Assembly (NCBI GenBank): GCA_016933275.1
Contig: JAFGBI010000259.1
Location: 1-56,927 of the forward strand
DNA from: Polyangiaceae bacterium
GTDB taxonomy: Bacteria > Myxococcota_A > Polyangia > Polyangiales > Polyangiaceae
Reading direction: 5' to 3'
Length of the DNA stretch: 56,927 bases
The notes under the pieces were generated by a model. The model was not told the DNA's origin and made no database searches. It saw nothing but the letters and a program-made list of their open reading frames with translations. Below, piece after piece: positions 1 to 9,573 of this stretch (positions are counted from its first letter, which is position 1; each line of letters begins with the position of its first letter). Both the position numbers and the translations under genes were made by a program.

Positions 1-17
1 CCAGCGCTGCCTCTGGA

Positions 18-87
18 GAGGTCTGCTGCCGGTTCGGTGCTCTAGGTCGTTGATTTGACGCAGCAATCAACCTGATTGCTGCTCTAG
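18..87. repeat. Interspersed structured repeat, copy R1 (3' part)
   Basis: This 70-bp segment matches 14684-14753 without gaps at 64 of 70 positions. It contains a perfect 10-bp hairpin (GCAGCAATCA, loop ACC, TGATTGCTGC). It lies downstream of the minus-strand pseudouridine synthase gene. Bases 1-17 may continue the repeat, but the rest of this copy falls outside the window. Confidence 0.75.
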
Positions 88-194
88 GGGCGTGGGGTCC
101 CGAGACGGCCATCGATCTCCGTGGCGTGATCGTGACCGACAGCCCGGTCGGCTCCTTGGCTCGCCAAGGCGGCCAAGTGCCTGCGGCGGTCGGT

Positions 195-1106
195 TCACCT
201 TCGCTGCAACTGGGTGAGAACGTCGGCCATGTCCTCGGGGATGGGTGCCGAAAAGCGCACGGGGAGGCCAGTGCGTGGGTGCACGAAGCCAAGGGTGGCC
301 GCATGAAGCATGATGCGAGGGACCTCCAGGTTGGACGGCCGACGCTCGCGACCGTAGACTCGTTCGCCCAGCAACGGGTGTCCGCGTTCGGCCAAATGAA
401 TGCGGATCTGGTGGGTTCGCCCGGTTTCGAGGCGGCACTCGACCAGCGTGGCATCGGGAAATCGTTCGAGGGCACGAACGTGCGTCGTGGCCACGCGACC
501 GAGTCGCGGGAGTCTGGCCGACCCGCGGCGCCCATCACCACGGTCAGCAACGAGCCGTGTGGAGACAGTTTGCGATGGCACTTCCCCCTGGGCGAGCGCG
601 ATGTAGCAGCGCTCCACGCTATGGACGCGAAACTGGTGCTGAAGATGGCGTTTCGCGCCAAGGTTCCGAGCGAAGACGAGGAGCCCGGTGGTGTCTTGGT
701 CGAGGCGGTGGACCACGCCCACCTCACCACCGGCTCCCTCGCGACGACGGCGATTCAAGAGAGCACGGACCAACTGGTCAAGGGTTCCACGTTCCTTGCC
801 TTCGAAGGGGACCGTGGCCACGCCAGCCGGCTTTCTGACCACGACCACATCCGCATCGACGTGGACGAGGGCGCTCGCATCGAGCCTGGTGGTGGTGGCG
901 GGGCGGCGCGCAGCCGTGAAGATCACAATCGAGGTTCCGTCTCGGACCAGGGTCCTCGGCTCGGTCACCATCGTTCCAGCTACCAAGACCTTCCCCGTAG
1001 TCGCCAGGGTTCGCGCGCGCGCCCACGACAGCCCTGGGAAGAGCGCACGAAGCGCGCGATCGAGCGGGATTGGAGCGCCTGTGCGTACGACGTACGTTCC
1101 GTCCAT
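195..1106 (-). CDS. RluA-family RNA pseudouridine synthase
   Basis: This is a probable RNA pseudouridine synthase of the RluA family, which isomerises uridine in rRNA or tRNA. The chosen protein is 303 aa. Residues about 10-65 resemble an S4-like RNA-binding segment (LDRALRALFPGLSWARA). The catalytic motif HRLDQDTTGLL is at about 133-143, with Asp136 the expected catalytic residue, and the family motif GRTHQIRIHL follows near the C-terminus. The reading frame is open further upstream to 1253, but that extension looks like non-coding, Arg/Ser-rich sequence, so the internal ATG at 1106 is preferred. The gene is divergent from the gene at 1248. The exact target (RluA, RluC, RluD or TruC type) cannot be decided here. 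Confidence 0.85.
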   Translation of the reverse strand: MDGTYVVRTGAPIPLDRALRALFPGLSWARARTLATTGKVLVAGTMVTEPRTLVRDGTSIVIFTAARRPATTTRLDASALVHVDADVVVVRKPAGVATVPFEGKERGTLDQLVRALLNRRRREGAGGEVGVVHRLDQDTTGLLVFARNLGAKRHLQHQFRVHSVERCYIALAQGEVPSQTVSTRLVADRGDGRRGSARLPRLGRVATTHVRALERFPDATLVECRLETGRTHQIRIHLAERGHPLLGERVYGRERRPSNLEVPRIMLHAATLGFVHPRTGLPVRFSAPIPEDMADVLTQLQRR

Positions 1107-1247
1107 TGCCGCCGGCAAGGCCTTGGGAGAGGACCTCGAGAGAGCGAGGGTATTCGACCGCGCTCTGGCGCGAAAGATCGATTCGGGGTCAGGTTGGGGG
1201 GCGCGGAAAGGCCGCCCATTCGGGGCGGACGTGGTAGCGATCCAACA

Positions 1248-2336
1248 GTGCAACGGTGGTGCTCGCCATGGAGAACGAGGGCGCTCTGCCTTGGGGTAGG
1301 GCTGGGGGGCGCGGCCTCGAGCTCGGTGTTCCTCGGCACCCCTGGGTGTCGTTCGTCACCCGCCCGCCACCGATCCGGAGGTCCGGGCGACTCGGCCGTG
1401 ACCACGGGGTCCGCACCAGGAACCGACGGCACCGCGCGGACGAACCTCCGGGGACCTTGCCCACGGTTCGGCGCCCCCCGGCCCAGCGGGACGGTTGGGA
1501 ACGTGGCGGTGTCCGAGGCGTCGGGCCTGGCGGCGAGTCAACGTCAGCCCGGCGTGTGGTGGACCCACAATGATTCTGGCGGGAAACCGCGAGTGTATGC
1601 GCTGGCGGACGACGGGCGACCAGTTGGGGACTGGTACGTCACTGGGGCGACGGCAGAGGACTGGGAAGACCTCGCTATCGCTCCCTGCCGACACGCTCGC
1701 CACCTGGATTGCCTGTACGTGGGAGACATTGGCGACAACCTGCGCAGCCGGGACCATGTCGTCGTCTACGCATTCCCGGAGCCCACTGTGTCGCCGGGTA
1801 CGGAGACGCGGTCGGGTACGCTCAAGGAGCCGGTGTCAGCGATTCATCTCACCTATCCCGATGGATCCGAGGACGCAGAGGCCTTGCTCGTGGACGGCCG
1901 CCGCTCACGCCTCTACGTGATCACCAAGGACACCGGACGCCCGCCGCGTGTCTTCGCGGTTGCCCTCGATCCAGCCCGCGCGCAAGCTCGATTCGTCGAG
2001 GAAGGGACCGTGCGTCTCGGCTCTCCTCTCCTACCTGTCAGTCGCATGGTCACTTCCGGCGCGTACTCGCCCGACGGAGAGTGGGTTGTGCTGCGCACTT
2101 ACTCCGCCGCATACCTCTGGCGACGACATGGCGACGAGGGGCTTGGCGTCACGCTGAGCCGCGACCCCTGTTCGGTCCCGGTGTTTCCCGAGCCCCAGGG
2201 CGAGGCCATTTCGTTCGATCGGACAGGGAACGAGATCGTGACGTTGAGCGAAGGAGTCCACCAGCCGCTGAATCGGGTTGGACCGCTCGTGCTCGACCCT
2301 TCTGGCTCCGCGCGGCTCCCAGACCCCCGCGAATGA
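1248..2336 (+). CDS. Exported propeller-like protein of unknown function
   Basis: This 362-aa protein is probably exported. The GTG at 1248 gives a basic N-terminus followed by a hydrophobic stretch (ALCLGVGLGGAASSSVFLG) and a Cys that could be a lipobox. The frame is open much further upstream, but there it runs antisense to the pseudouridine synthase and is not believable. The body has repeated motifs such as WWTHNDSGG, LYVGDIGDN, LYVITKD and AYSPDGEWVVLRTY. These look like blades of a beta-propeller, and I recognise the general type from secreted WD/NHL-like proteins. No catalytic motif is visible. It ends 69 bp before the squalene-synthase-like gene on the same strand and may share its transcript. 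Confidence 0.6.
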   Translation: MQRWCSPWRTRALCLGVGLGGAASSSVFLGTPGCRSSPARHRSGGPGDSAVTTGSAPGTDGTARTNLRGPCPRFGAPRPSGTVGNVAVSEASGLAASQRQPGVWWTHNDSGGKPRVYALADDGRPVGDWYVTGATAEDWEDLAIAPCRHARHLDCLYVGDIGDNLRSRDHVVVYAFPEPTVSPGTETRSGTLKEPVSAIHLTYPDGSEDAEALLVDGRRSRLYVITKDTGRPPRVFAVALDPARAQARFVEEGTVRLGSPLLPVSRMVTSGAYSPDGEWVVLRTYSAAYLWRRHGDEGLGVTLSRDPCSVPVFPEPQGEAISFDRTGNEIVTLSEGVHQPLNRVGPLVLDPSGSARLPDPRE

Positions 2337-2405
2337 CCGGGAGGTTTGCGGCTGGCAACTGGCGGGGGGAGTGCTACCGTCGGCCCCGTCTTTCTTCGCG
2401 GAATC

Positions 2406-3497
2406 ATGGTGACCACCGGAATGATCATTGGCAGCCTCGACGTGCCCGCTATCGACCGAGACTTCTGTCGTGCCGTGTTGCCGCGGGTCTCGCGCAGCTT
2501 CGCCCTGTCCATCGAGGCGCTCCCTCCCGGGTTGAGGGAGGCAGTCCGGACCACGTACCTGCTCTGTCGCATTGTCGATACGGTGGAGGATCAGGTCGGG
2601 CTGGTCGTCGCGGATCGCACCGCGCTCTACGACGATTTCGACGCGGCGCTCGCGGCGACGGCGGCGGAGCCAGTGCAGGGCGAGGCGCGTGCCTCCGCCA
2701 CGAGGTTCGAGGATCGCGCCCGCGCGTTGGCACTGGATGCGGACGGGGCGGGCGGTGAGCTGTGCCGTCAGGCGAGCGTCGTGTTCGCCGAGTTTGCGGT
2801 CCTGCCTTCGCCGCAGCGTGCGATCATTCGGCGGCACGTGGCGGAGATGTCCGGGGGCATGCGCGAGTTCTCGGAGCGGGCTGACCGGCTCGGCCGCCTC
2901 CGTCTGCGCGACATCGCTGATCTCGAAAGGTACTGCTATTTCGTCGCCGGCACCCTCGGTCAGCTGCTGACCGCCCTCTTTGAGCTGGAGGTGCCGAGCC
3001 TGTCCGCGGACGCTCGCACGGGGGTTCGCGAGCGAGCGATAAGCTTTGGGTTGGGGCTCCAGATGGTCAACATCGTCAAGGACGTCGCCGAGGATCACCT
3101 CCGTGGTGATGTGTTCCTTCCCGAGAGTCTCGCCAGCGACCACGGGGTCGAGCTCGATTCGTTGCTCCTCCCGCAATACCGAGTGGCAGGACTGTCCGTG
3201 GTGGGTACGGTGTCACGGATCGCGCGCTCGCACCTGGACCGGGCTCGCGAGTACACGCTCCTCTGGCCGCCGGTGGAGGGGCGAGACGTGCGTCTCTTCT
3301 GCACGGTGCCGCTGGCGTTGGCGTTGGCGACACTGCACGAGGTGGACCACGGCGAGGCGACGTTGCGCGCGGACCGGAAGCCGAAGGTGACGCGCGCGGC
3401 CGTGACGCGGATCCTCGGCGACACTCTGGGTTCGGTGGGGGACGACGCTGCGCTTGCAGAGCTGTTCGAGCGATGCGAACGCGGGGAGTATGGCTGA
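2406..3497 (+). CDS. Squalene/phytoene synthase family protein
   Basis: This is a head-to-head prenyl transferase of 363 aa. It probably condenses two farnesyl diphosphates (squalene synthase type), though phytoene synthase activity cannot be excluded. The two Asp-rich metal/diphosphate motifs are clear: DTVED at residues 58-62 and DVAED at about 226-230, preceded by QMVNIVK. The segment ERYCYFVAGTLG at about 174-185 is the conserved YxxxVAGxxG helix, which favours the squalene synthase (ERG9-like) side of the family. The ATG at 2406 is chosen because the 20 extra upstream codons lack family similarity. Squalene would feed sterol or hopanoid synthesis, which is known in myxobacteria, but no partner enzyme is in the window. 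Confidence 0.85.
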   Translation: MVTTGMIIGSLDVPAIDRDFCRAVLPRVSRSFALSIEALPPGLREAVRTTYLLCRIVDTVEDQVGLVVADRTALYDDFDAALAATAAEPVQGEARASATRFEDRARALALDADGAGGELCRQASVVFAEFAVLPSPQRAIIRRHVAEMSGGMREFSERADRLGRLRLRDIADLERYCYFVAGTLGQLLTALFELEVPSLSADARTGVRERAISFGLGLQMVNIVKDVAEDHLRGDVFLPESLASDHGVELDSLLLPQYRVAGLSVVGTVSRIARSHLDRAREYTLLWPPVEGRDVRLFCTVPLALALATLHEVDHGEATLRADRKPKVTRAAVTRILGDTLGSVGDDAALAELFERCERGEYG

Positions 3498-3721
3498 CGG
3501 ACCGCACCCCATGAGGGTCGCGGCACACCGGGGAGAGGCCGCGGCGGGCGTGGCGGCCCGGCGGTTGGCTCGCTGGCAGGTCCTGCCCCTTCGGCGGTCG
3601 CCGCCGGTCGCTGGCCGTTTCTTGCGGATTTCCAGGGGCACTCGTTCGCGATGCGGGTGCTGGCGACGGGGGCGCGGCAGCGCGTCTGGCCGCATTCGCT
3701 GACCTCTGGCAATGGGGTCGA

Positions 3722-5143
3722 TCAGCGTCGCCCTTCGAGGGGGTCGACGCGGGGCCGTGCGGTCGTGACGGGGTGAGGGGTGGGCACCGGGCGAACGGTG
3801 GTTCCGGCGGTGGTGCGCGGCTGGGTGGCTCGCCGTGGGTTCGCGGGAGCGGCGACGGGCGCCGTCCGCTCGGTGGCTATCGGGGAAGCAGTCGAGGTTA
3901 CGGGCGAAGCCGATGCCGACGACGAGGGGGCAACGGTCGACGCCGGGGGCGGGATCGCCCCCAACGTTGGCGCCGGTGCCTTGGGGCGCGCGGTCTCCAC
4001 GGAGGGCTCGCCGCTGCCTTCGGGCACGACCGGGCTCGGCGCGCGGAGCGCCAGGAAGCCACCAAACACCGCGGACAACGCGACGCCGACCACCGCCCCC
4101 ACGACCACGCCGGTGCGAGAGGTGCGCTCACGCGGCTGGGTATCTTGACCAAACGCGGCGGCAGTCTGCGCTTGGGTGGATGTCTCGGCTTGAGGCGGAA
4201 GGAGGCTGCCGAGGTTGGAATTCGTATCGACGCCCGCGGTGACCAACACCCCCCGGATGCGCGGGACCGAGACCGCGCCCTGGGTAGGGGCGAGCGCCTG
4301 CAGGGCCAGGGCGAGGGTCCCGACGTGTGGAACTCGGCGGGCGGGATCCTTCTCGAGACAACGAAGGACGACGGCTTCCAGTTCGGGTGGCGCATCCGCG
4401 CGCAGAGATCGGAGCGGGGGTGCCGGATCGGAGACGACGGTGACGATGAGCGCCGACACCGTTTCTGCGTGGAAAGGTGGTGATCCAGCAACCAGCTCAT
4501 GCAGGATGACGCCGAGCGACCAGATGTCGGTGCGTTGGTCGACGTTCTTGGAGCTCTTGAGTTGCTCAGGCGACATGTAAAGGGGCGAACCCATCACGGA
4601 TTGCGTGCTTGTGAGGTTCATCGCTCCCCCCGGTCCGACCGTGGATTTCGAGATGCCGAAGTCCAAGACCTTCACCAGGGGTGAGCCGTCCGCGCGGCGC
4701 GTGAGGAACAAGTTGGCGGGCTTCAAATCGCGGTGGACGATCCCCATGGCGTGCGCCTCCGCGATGGCCTCGCAGGCCTGGAGGACGTAGGAGACCGCCT
4801 CTTCGACCGGCAGCACCCCCCGTGCGGCGATCTCGCTCGAGAGATCCCGCCCGCTCAAGAACTCCATCACCATGAAGGGAGCACCCGACTCGAGGGTGCC
4901 CACGTCGATGACGCGCGCGACGTGTTCACTCTGGACGCGGACCGCCGCCTGCGCTTCGCGAAGGAACCGAGCTACCGGTTCGGCGTGGGCACAGAATTCG
5001 GGAAGGAGGAACTTCACGGCGACGCGTTGACCCAGCTGCTGGTGGATCGCTGACACCACGACGCCCATCCCGCCCTCGCCGAGCACTCGTTCGACCAGGT
5101 ACTTCCCGGCGAGGATGTCGCCCGGTCCGACGGGTGCGGTCAT
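3722..5143 (-). CDS. Hanks-type Ser/Thr protein kinase, membrane anchored
   Basis: This 473-aa receptor-like Ser/Thr kinase has the full catalytic set: glycine loop GEGGMG at 22-27, VAVK with Lys44, HRDLKPAN at 137-144, DFG at 161-163 and a SPEQ activation segment. The kinase domain ends near residue 275. A linker is followed by one transmembrane helix at about 346-367 ([21 protein letters not shown]). A Pro/Ala/Thr-rich tail of about 100 residues would lie outside the membrane and contains no recognised sensor domain. The gene diverges from the TPR protein gene at 5236, with only 92 bp between the starts. Kinase and TPR/PEGA-type neighbours are a common pairing in myxobacteria, which suggests a shared signalling role. 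Confidence 0.92.
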   Translation of the reverse strand: MTAPVGPGDILAGKYLVERVLGEGGMGVVVSAIHQQLGQRVAVKFLLPEFCAHAEPVARFLREAQAAVRVQSEHVARVIDVGTLESGAPFMVMEFLSGRDLSSEIAARGVLPVEEAVSYVLQACEAIAEAHAMGIVHRDLKPANLFLTRRADGSPLVKVLDFGISKSTVGPGGAMNLTSTQSVMGSPLYMSPEQLKSSKNVDQRTDIWSLGVILHELVAGSPPFHAETVSALIVTVVSDPAPPLRSLRADAPPELEAVVLRCLEKDPARRVPHVGTLALALQALAPTQGAVSVPRIRGVLVTAGVDTNSNLGSLLPPQAETSTQAQTAAAFGQDTQPRERTSRTGVVVGAVVGVALSAVFGGFLALRAPSPVVPEGSGEPSVETARPKAPAPTLGAIPPPASTVAPSSSASASPVTSTASPIATERTAPVAAPANPRRATQPRTTAGTTVRPVPTPHPVTTARPRVDPLEGRR

Positions 5144-5235
5144 GGTCCCATTCTAACCCGGGACTCGCCCAGGCACACCGAGAAGGTTCGGACCGTCTTG
5201 AGCTTTCTTCCCGGGCGGAGTAGGAATCGTACCCG

Positions 5236-6285
5236 ATGGGGACGCGCGCAATCTGGGTGGTAGTCGCTCTTTCTTGCATGCTGTCGTGCGTCAGGCCGGT
5301 CCTTGCCCAATCGAGCGCCGATCGGGCGCTCGCGGAGGCGCTCTACGACGAGGGGCGGCGCCTGATGACGGAGGGGAGGTACGCTGATGCCTGTGCGAAG
5401 CTCTACGAGAGTCAACGCCTCGATCCGGCCACGGGAACGCTGTTGAACCTGGCTGCGTGTCGCGAACAGGAGGGGAAGCTTGCGACAGCGTGGCTCCTCT
5501 TCAAGGACGCCGCCGCCGCGGCGCGTCGGGATGGACGCCAGGACCGGGTCGAGTACGCGGAGAAGAGGGCAGAGGAGCTGTCACCGCGAGTGTCTCGGCT
5601 CACCATCGAGGTCCCGGCGGGAGCTGCCTTGCCAGGCCTCGAGGTCAAACTGGACGGGGTGGTCGTACGTTCCGCTGCGTGGGGACTCCCCACTCCGCTC
5701 GATGGGGGCACCCACGTGGTCGAGGCGGCGGCTCCAGGTCATGCGCCATTTCGGGGCGAGGTTCAGGTGGGTGTCGAGCAGGCCAACCAGAGCCTCGAGG
5801 TTCCGGTGCTCGCGCCGGAGGCGGAGCCGCGGACCTCCACCCCTACCACTGCGCCATCCGTCGTCGCGGCACCCGACGTGGGGACGCCCGTTGGGGAACC
5901 CGTCACGGTTCCTGTAGCGTCAGCGCCGGCCTCCCCGTCCCAGCGAGGTCTGGGGATTGGCGTCTATGTCGCGGGAGGTCTCACCCTTGGACTCGCGGCG
6001 AGCGCGGTGGTCACGGCGGTGGTTGCCAATGGCCTCGCCCGCGACTTCGACGAGGCGAATGCCGACCCGAATCGAACGGTGCCAGAACGGCAGGACCTCC
6101 ATGATGAGGCAAAGACCATGCAGATCGCCAACACTGCGCTCTCCGGAGTCGCGATCGTGGGCGCAGCAGTCACCACGTTCCTGATCTTGAAGCGGCCACG
6201 TCGCGAGGTAGGCGGCGGGAGGTGGCGAGTTGCGACCTGGGCGAGTACGACGGGGGGAGGCGTGGTGGTGGGAGGTGCGTTGTGA
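5236..6285 (+). CDS. Exported TPR-containing membrane protein
   Basis: This 349-aa protein has a signal peptide (residues 1-25, ending PVLAQ) and TPR-like helices at about 30-100 (EALYDEGRRLMTEGRYADAC, then LLNLAACREQEGKLATAW). A beta-rich, PEGA-like stretch follows at about 110-195, then a Pro/Thr/Val linker. Two hydrophobic segments follow at about 240-265 and 295-318. Proteins of this layout commonly sit beside Ser/Thr kinases in myxobacteria, as here. The stop codon overlaps the GTG start of the next gene (GTGA), so the two are probably translationally coupled. Function is unknown; a scaffold or envelope sensor role is an inference. Confidence 0.75.
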   Translation: MGTRAIWVVVALSCMLSCVRPVLAQSSADRALAEALYDEGRRLMTEGRYADACAKLYESQRLDPATGTLLNLAACREQEGKLATAWLLFKDAAAAARRDGRQDRVEYAEKRAEELSPRVSRLTIEVPAGAALPGLEVKLDGVVVRSAAWGLPTPLDGGTHVVEAAAPGHAPFRGEVQVGVEQANQSLEVPVLAPEAEPRTSTPTTAPSVVAAPDVGTPVGEPVTVPVASAPASPSQRGLGIGVYVAGGLTLGLAASAVVTAVVANGLARDFDEANADPNRTVPERQDLHDEAKTMQIANTALSGVAIVGAAVTTFLILKRPRREVGGGRWRVATWASTTGGGVVVGGAL

Positions 6286-8399
6286 CGCGATGGGGTCTCC
6301 CTTTGCTGGGGCTGCTCGGGCTGGGGGGGTGTCTCATCGTGGCGCCGCTCGACGAGGTGAATGACGAGGAGGGACACGGAGGCCCTACGGAGGCGACGGC
6401 AGCCGCCTGCCGCGACGGGGAGGACAACGACGGGGACGGTGACACGGACTGCGACGACCGCGACTGTGCGACCACGACGCCGTGCCGGTTGACGCCGACA
6501 GAGGAGGCGGGCGCCCTCTGTGACAATGGCGAAGACGACGACGAGGACGGCGACACCGACTGCGATGACGCGGACTGCGCGGAGGAAGACGTCTGCGCGG
6601 CGGTGCCCCGGAGCGAGCGAGGCGCGCTCTGTGACAATGGCGAAGACGACGACGAGGACGGCGATACCGACTGCGACGACGCGGACTGCGCGGAGGAAGA
6701 CGTTTGCACGATCTCGCCGGCCGAAGAGCTGGGGCTGCAGTGTGCGAACGGCCTCGATGACGATGACGATGGCGACACGGATTGCGCCGACTCGTCCTGC
6801 GCGGAGAGCATCGCCTGTATCATCACTCCCGGGGTCGAGTCGGGGCTGCAGTGTGCGAACCGGCGCGACGACGATGATGACGGGGCCACTGACTGCGCGG
6901 ACGACTCCTGTGCGGACAGCGCCGTCTGCGCGACCATACCCGGCCAAGAAGGGGGCGGGCTCTGTGCGAATGGGCGCGACGACGACGACGACGGGGATTT
7001 GGACTGCGACGACTACGGGTGCTGCGGCTCCGATGCCTGCGGTCTGCGCGAGATCTGTGGGATCGTATCCTTCGAGGCGGGTCCCCAATGCGGCGACGAG
7101 ATCGATAACGACCGGGACGGGGACATGGACTGCGCGGACATCGATTGTTGCGCGGAGAGCACCTGCGTCGCGCTGGGTTTGGGGTGCGTTCCGTCCAACG
7201 AGGTGGGCCTCTGCGACGACTATTTCGATGACGACCAGGACGGGTACACCGACTGCGCCGACCTCGATTGCTGCGACGATCCCGCATGCACAGTGCTGGG
7301 ATGGACCTGCACTGTTCCGTCCGACGAAGCTGGGCTCTGCGACAACATCATCGACGACGATCGCGACGGCTATCCTGACTGCGTCGACCCGGACTGCTGC
7401 GTCGAGGTCCTCTGCGCCGCCCAGGGCATGGGGTGTCGCGTCTTCCCCGACGAGGTCGGGCTCTGCTCGAACTACGTGGATGATGACGAGGACGGGTCCA
7501 TCGACTGCCTCGACGTGGATTGCTGTTCTGAGGCGGGATGCACCGCTCTCGGGTACACTTGCGAGGTCCCCTTCGACGAAACCGGGCTCTGCGACAACAG
7601 CCTCGACGACGACCGCGATGGGTTCACTGATTGCGCGGACCAGGACTGCTGTGCGGAGAGTGTCTGCATCGATGGCGGGTGGGGAGGTTGCGGGTCGGGA
7701 ATTGAGAGCGGCTTCTGTCGAAATGGCGTGGACGACGACGCGGACGGCGACACCGACTGTGCCGACTTCGACTGCCTCCCGGATCCGAGCTGTGCGGAGC
7801 CCACGACCTGCCCGAGTTTCACCGAAATCCAAATGCTCGGGGACTTCGAAGACGGTGCCAGCACGCCTGCTCCCTTCTCGGGGACATGGAGCGTCTTTGG
7901 CGCCGACATCTGGCCGCCACCCACGGATTCGCTGGTTCTAGAGGCACCCGGATTCGCTGGCTTCGGTCAGGCCCTCCACCTCTACGGTTGGGACCAGGAC
8001 CCGACCTTCTGGGCGGGAGCGGGGGTCACCCTGGCGGCCGAGTCCTCGCCGCCGGGAACCTTGGATCTCACGTACACCAAGGGGCTTGCCTTCAGTGTGC
8101 GGAGCTCGGGTTTCGTTTGGGTCGAGCTAGTGACCGCGGAGACGGCGACCGTCGAAGAAGGCGGAACCTGCTCGGCCGATTGTGAGGACGATTTCGGCTC
8201 CGTCTTCATGGACGTGAGCACGGGTTGGAGTTGTCAGTACCTCGCCTGGGACATGCTCTTCCAGCGCCAGGCGAGCATGCTCGGTGCGCCGGACCTCGGG
8301 AACGTCATCGCCATTCGGTTCCGGCCGTTTCCAGAGGGGGAGGACTTCGACTTCTGGATCGACGACGTGATGCTCGTGGTGGCTGCCGGGCTACCCTAG
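6282..8399 (+). CDS. Lipoprotein with twelve acidic Cys-containing repeats
   Basis: This is a probable outer-membrane or surface lipoprotein of 705 aa. The GTG at 6282 has GGAGG six bases upstream and overlaps the previous stop. It begins a short signal peptide ending in the lipobox LGGC. An alternative start at 6222 lies inside the previous gene and is not preferred. Residues about 40-500 hold twelve repeats of the type CxNGxDDDxDGDTDCxDxDC, with DxDxDG signatures that resemble thrombospondin type 3 or EF-hand-like calcium loops, and paired Cys. The last about 200 residues form a beta-rich, Trp-rich domain (WVELV, FDFWIDDVMLV) that may be carbohydrate- or ligand-binding. Similar Asp/Cys repeats occur in myxobacterial surface proteins. 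Calcium binding is an inference. Confidence 0.85.
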   Translation: MTRWGLPLLGLLGLGGCLIVAPLDEVNDEEGHGGPTEATAAACRDGEDNDGDGDTDCDDRDCATTTPCRLTPTEEAGALCDNGEDDDEDGDTDCDDADCAEEDVCAAVPRSERGALCDNGEDDDEDGDTDCDDADCAEEDVCTISPAEELGLQCANGLDDDDDGDTDCADSSCAESIACIITPGVESGLQCANRRDDDDDGATDCADDSCADSAVCATIPGQEGGGLCANGRDDDDDGDLDCDDYGCCGSDACGLREICGIVSFEAGPQCGDEIDNDRDGDMDCADIDCCAESTCVALGLGCVPSNEVGLCDDYFDDDQDGYTDCADLDCCDDPACTVLGWTCTVPSDEAGLCDNIIDDDRDGYPDCVDPDCCVEVLCAAQGMGCRVFPDEVGLCSNYVDDDEDGSIDCLDVDCCSEAGCTALGYTCEVPFDETGLCDNSLDDDRDGFTDCADQDCCAESVCIDGGWGGCGSGIESGFCRNGVDDDADGDTDCADFDCLPDPSCAEPTTCPSFTEIQMLGDFEDGASTPAPFSGTWSVFGADIWPPPTDSLVLEAPGFAGFGQALHLYGWDQDPTFWAGAGVTLAAESSPPGTLDLTYTKGLAFSVRSSGFVWVELVTAETATVEEGGTCSADCEDDFGSVFMDVSTGWSCQYLAWDMLFQRQASMLGAPDLGNVIAIRFRPFPEGEDFDFWIDDVMLVVAAGLP
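6408..7775 (+). repeat. Twelve coding repeats rich in Asp and Cys
   Basis: Twelve copies of an approximately 20-residue acidic motif are spaced by variable linkers inside the lipoprotein gene. The copies near 6519 and 6630 are nearly identical in DNA and lie 111 bp apart, so at least one unit was duplicated recently. Later copies have diverged and carry an additional Cys (DCC). Confidence 0.9.
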
Positions 8400-8519
8400 A
8401 ACAGCAGTCAGATTGGTTGGGGCGCGGCTCCGGTTCTGCCGTTGCTGTCGGCAACCGATCGGTGCTCCAGGCACGAAGGTCCGTTCGTCGTGACGAGCCA
8501 GGGGTCCGAAGGCGAACGG

Positions 8520-8540
8520 AGCCCGGGATTACTCCGGGCT
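8520..8540. terminator. Hairpin spanning the ChaN-like stop codon
   Basis: A perfect 7-bp stem (AGCCCGG and CCGGGCT) with a 7-base loop surrounds the TAA stop of the minus-strand gene. It lies between two convergent genes. There is no T-tract, so it may be a factor-dependent or structural 3' end rather than a classic intrinsic terminator. Confidence 0.4.
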
Positions 8541-9506
8541 GCCAAGTACGAACAGGAAATCGTAGCCGGGGACGTCTGCGGACTCGGAGGGGGAAGCGGC
8601 AGGGAGTACCGAGAGTGCACGCGCGCCGCTCAGTCGTCGAAGGACCCGTTTGGGCACCGCGGGCCGTCGGCAGTGATCGACGCCTGCCAGAAGGATGAGC
8701 TGACGCACTGGCTGCTTGGCCCCCAGCCAACGAGCTGCCGCCGCGGCCATGGTTTCATCGCGAAGCACTGCCGCTGCGTACTCGTTTTCGGGATCGTGGT
8801 GTCTGCGGTGCCTTGCCACCGCGACCTTCGCCGTGAAGGAGTCGTGGTGCTCGGGATCGTCGAGATCGAGCTCGGGCAGGTCTTTCTGCAGTTCCGGATC
8901 GAGCGCGGCCAAGCCGTGCTGAGCGACCAGCCCCACGAGCTCGCGACGCGCGCCGACTCCCACGAGCTCACCTCCTGAGCTGCGTTCGAAGTTGATCATG
9001 GGTCGATAGAGACCGAAATCGAAACCCCAGTTTTGCCTCCATTCGGTCTGCTCGAGAAGATCCGCTTCGTCCATCTTGCCTGCCACGAAGTCGTCGAGTG
9101 ACTTCTGGGCGTCCACCTGCCATACCTCCAGCGCGAGCCCCACGTGTCTCCCCGACAACTCCGCACGGCGGGTGAGACCGTAGAGAATGGCGAGTTCGGC
9201 CCAATGAGCGGCGGGCTCCGCGCGGCGCTCGCCCACACACACGAGATCGGCCTCGGCCAGGGCATCAAGGAGCTCCGCCCCGGTCAGTGCGGCGCCGTCT
9301 CCCAGCCGTTGCCCAGCGAAAGGCCGCGCCTCCCCGAGCAGGGGGTCCTCGTCGTCGACAGGTGAGGGCGGGGCCGGGGAGTTGGGGGCGGGATCGGCGG
9401 GGGTCGCCTGCGGGCGTGCCTCTGAAGTCGCATGAGCGCAGGCGAAGGCGCCGAGCGCGGCGGCGAGGAGTAGCGGGGACCGACCAGGGCTGAGGCGGTG
9501 GATCAT
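8529..9506 (-). CDS. ChaN-family lipoprotein
   Basis: This 325-aa lipoprotein resembles the ChaN family (haem-binding, DUF399). The ATG at 9506 gives a signal peptide (LSPGRSPLLLAAALGAFACA) with a lipobox-type Cys. Family-like motifs are LVCVGERRAEPAAHWAEL near residue 88, GLALEVWQVDAQKSLDDFVAG, WGFDFGLYRPMI and DETMA. LLAGVDHCR is near the C-terminus. In characterised ChaN a Tyr and His residues bind haem; I cannot be sure the ligands are all conserved. It may take part in haem or iron uptake at the cell surface. It is convergent with the repeat lipoprotein gene and follows the HelD-like gene by 67 bp on the same strand. Confidence 0.75.
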   Translation of the reverse strand: MIHRLSPGRSPLLLAAALGAFACAHATSEARPQATPADPAPNSPAPPSPVDDEDPLLGEARPFAGQRLGDGAALTGAELLDALAEADLVCVGERRAEPAAHWAELAILYGLTRRAELSGRHVGLALEVWQVDAQKSLDDFVAGKMDEADLLEQTEWRQNWGFDFGLYRPMINFERSSGGELVGVGARRELVGLVAQHGLAALDPELQKDLPELDLDDPEHHDSFTAKVAVARHRRHHDPENEYAAAVLRDETMAAAAARWLGAKQPVRQLILLAGVDHCRRPAVPKRVLRRLSGARALSVLPAASPSESADVPGYDFLFVLGSPE

Positions 9507-9573
9507 GGGACGACGTCTGGCGAAGATGCCGTTCTGGGAGGGACCGTGCCAAGGAAGACCGGGGGATGCAGCA

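Noticed and set aside
126..1247. Long plus-strand open frame antisense to the pseudouridine synthase
   Set aside because: It is the high-GC mirror of a gene with clear catalytic motifs; only the part after 1248 looks like protein.
5964..7832. Minus-strand 622-codon frame rich in Val/Ala/Arg
   Set aside because: It is an artefact of the repetitive Asp-rich lipoprotein gene on the other strand.
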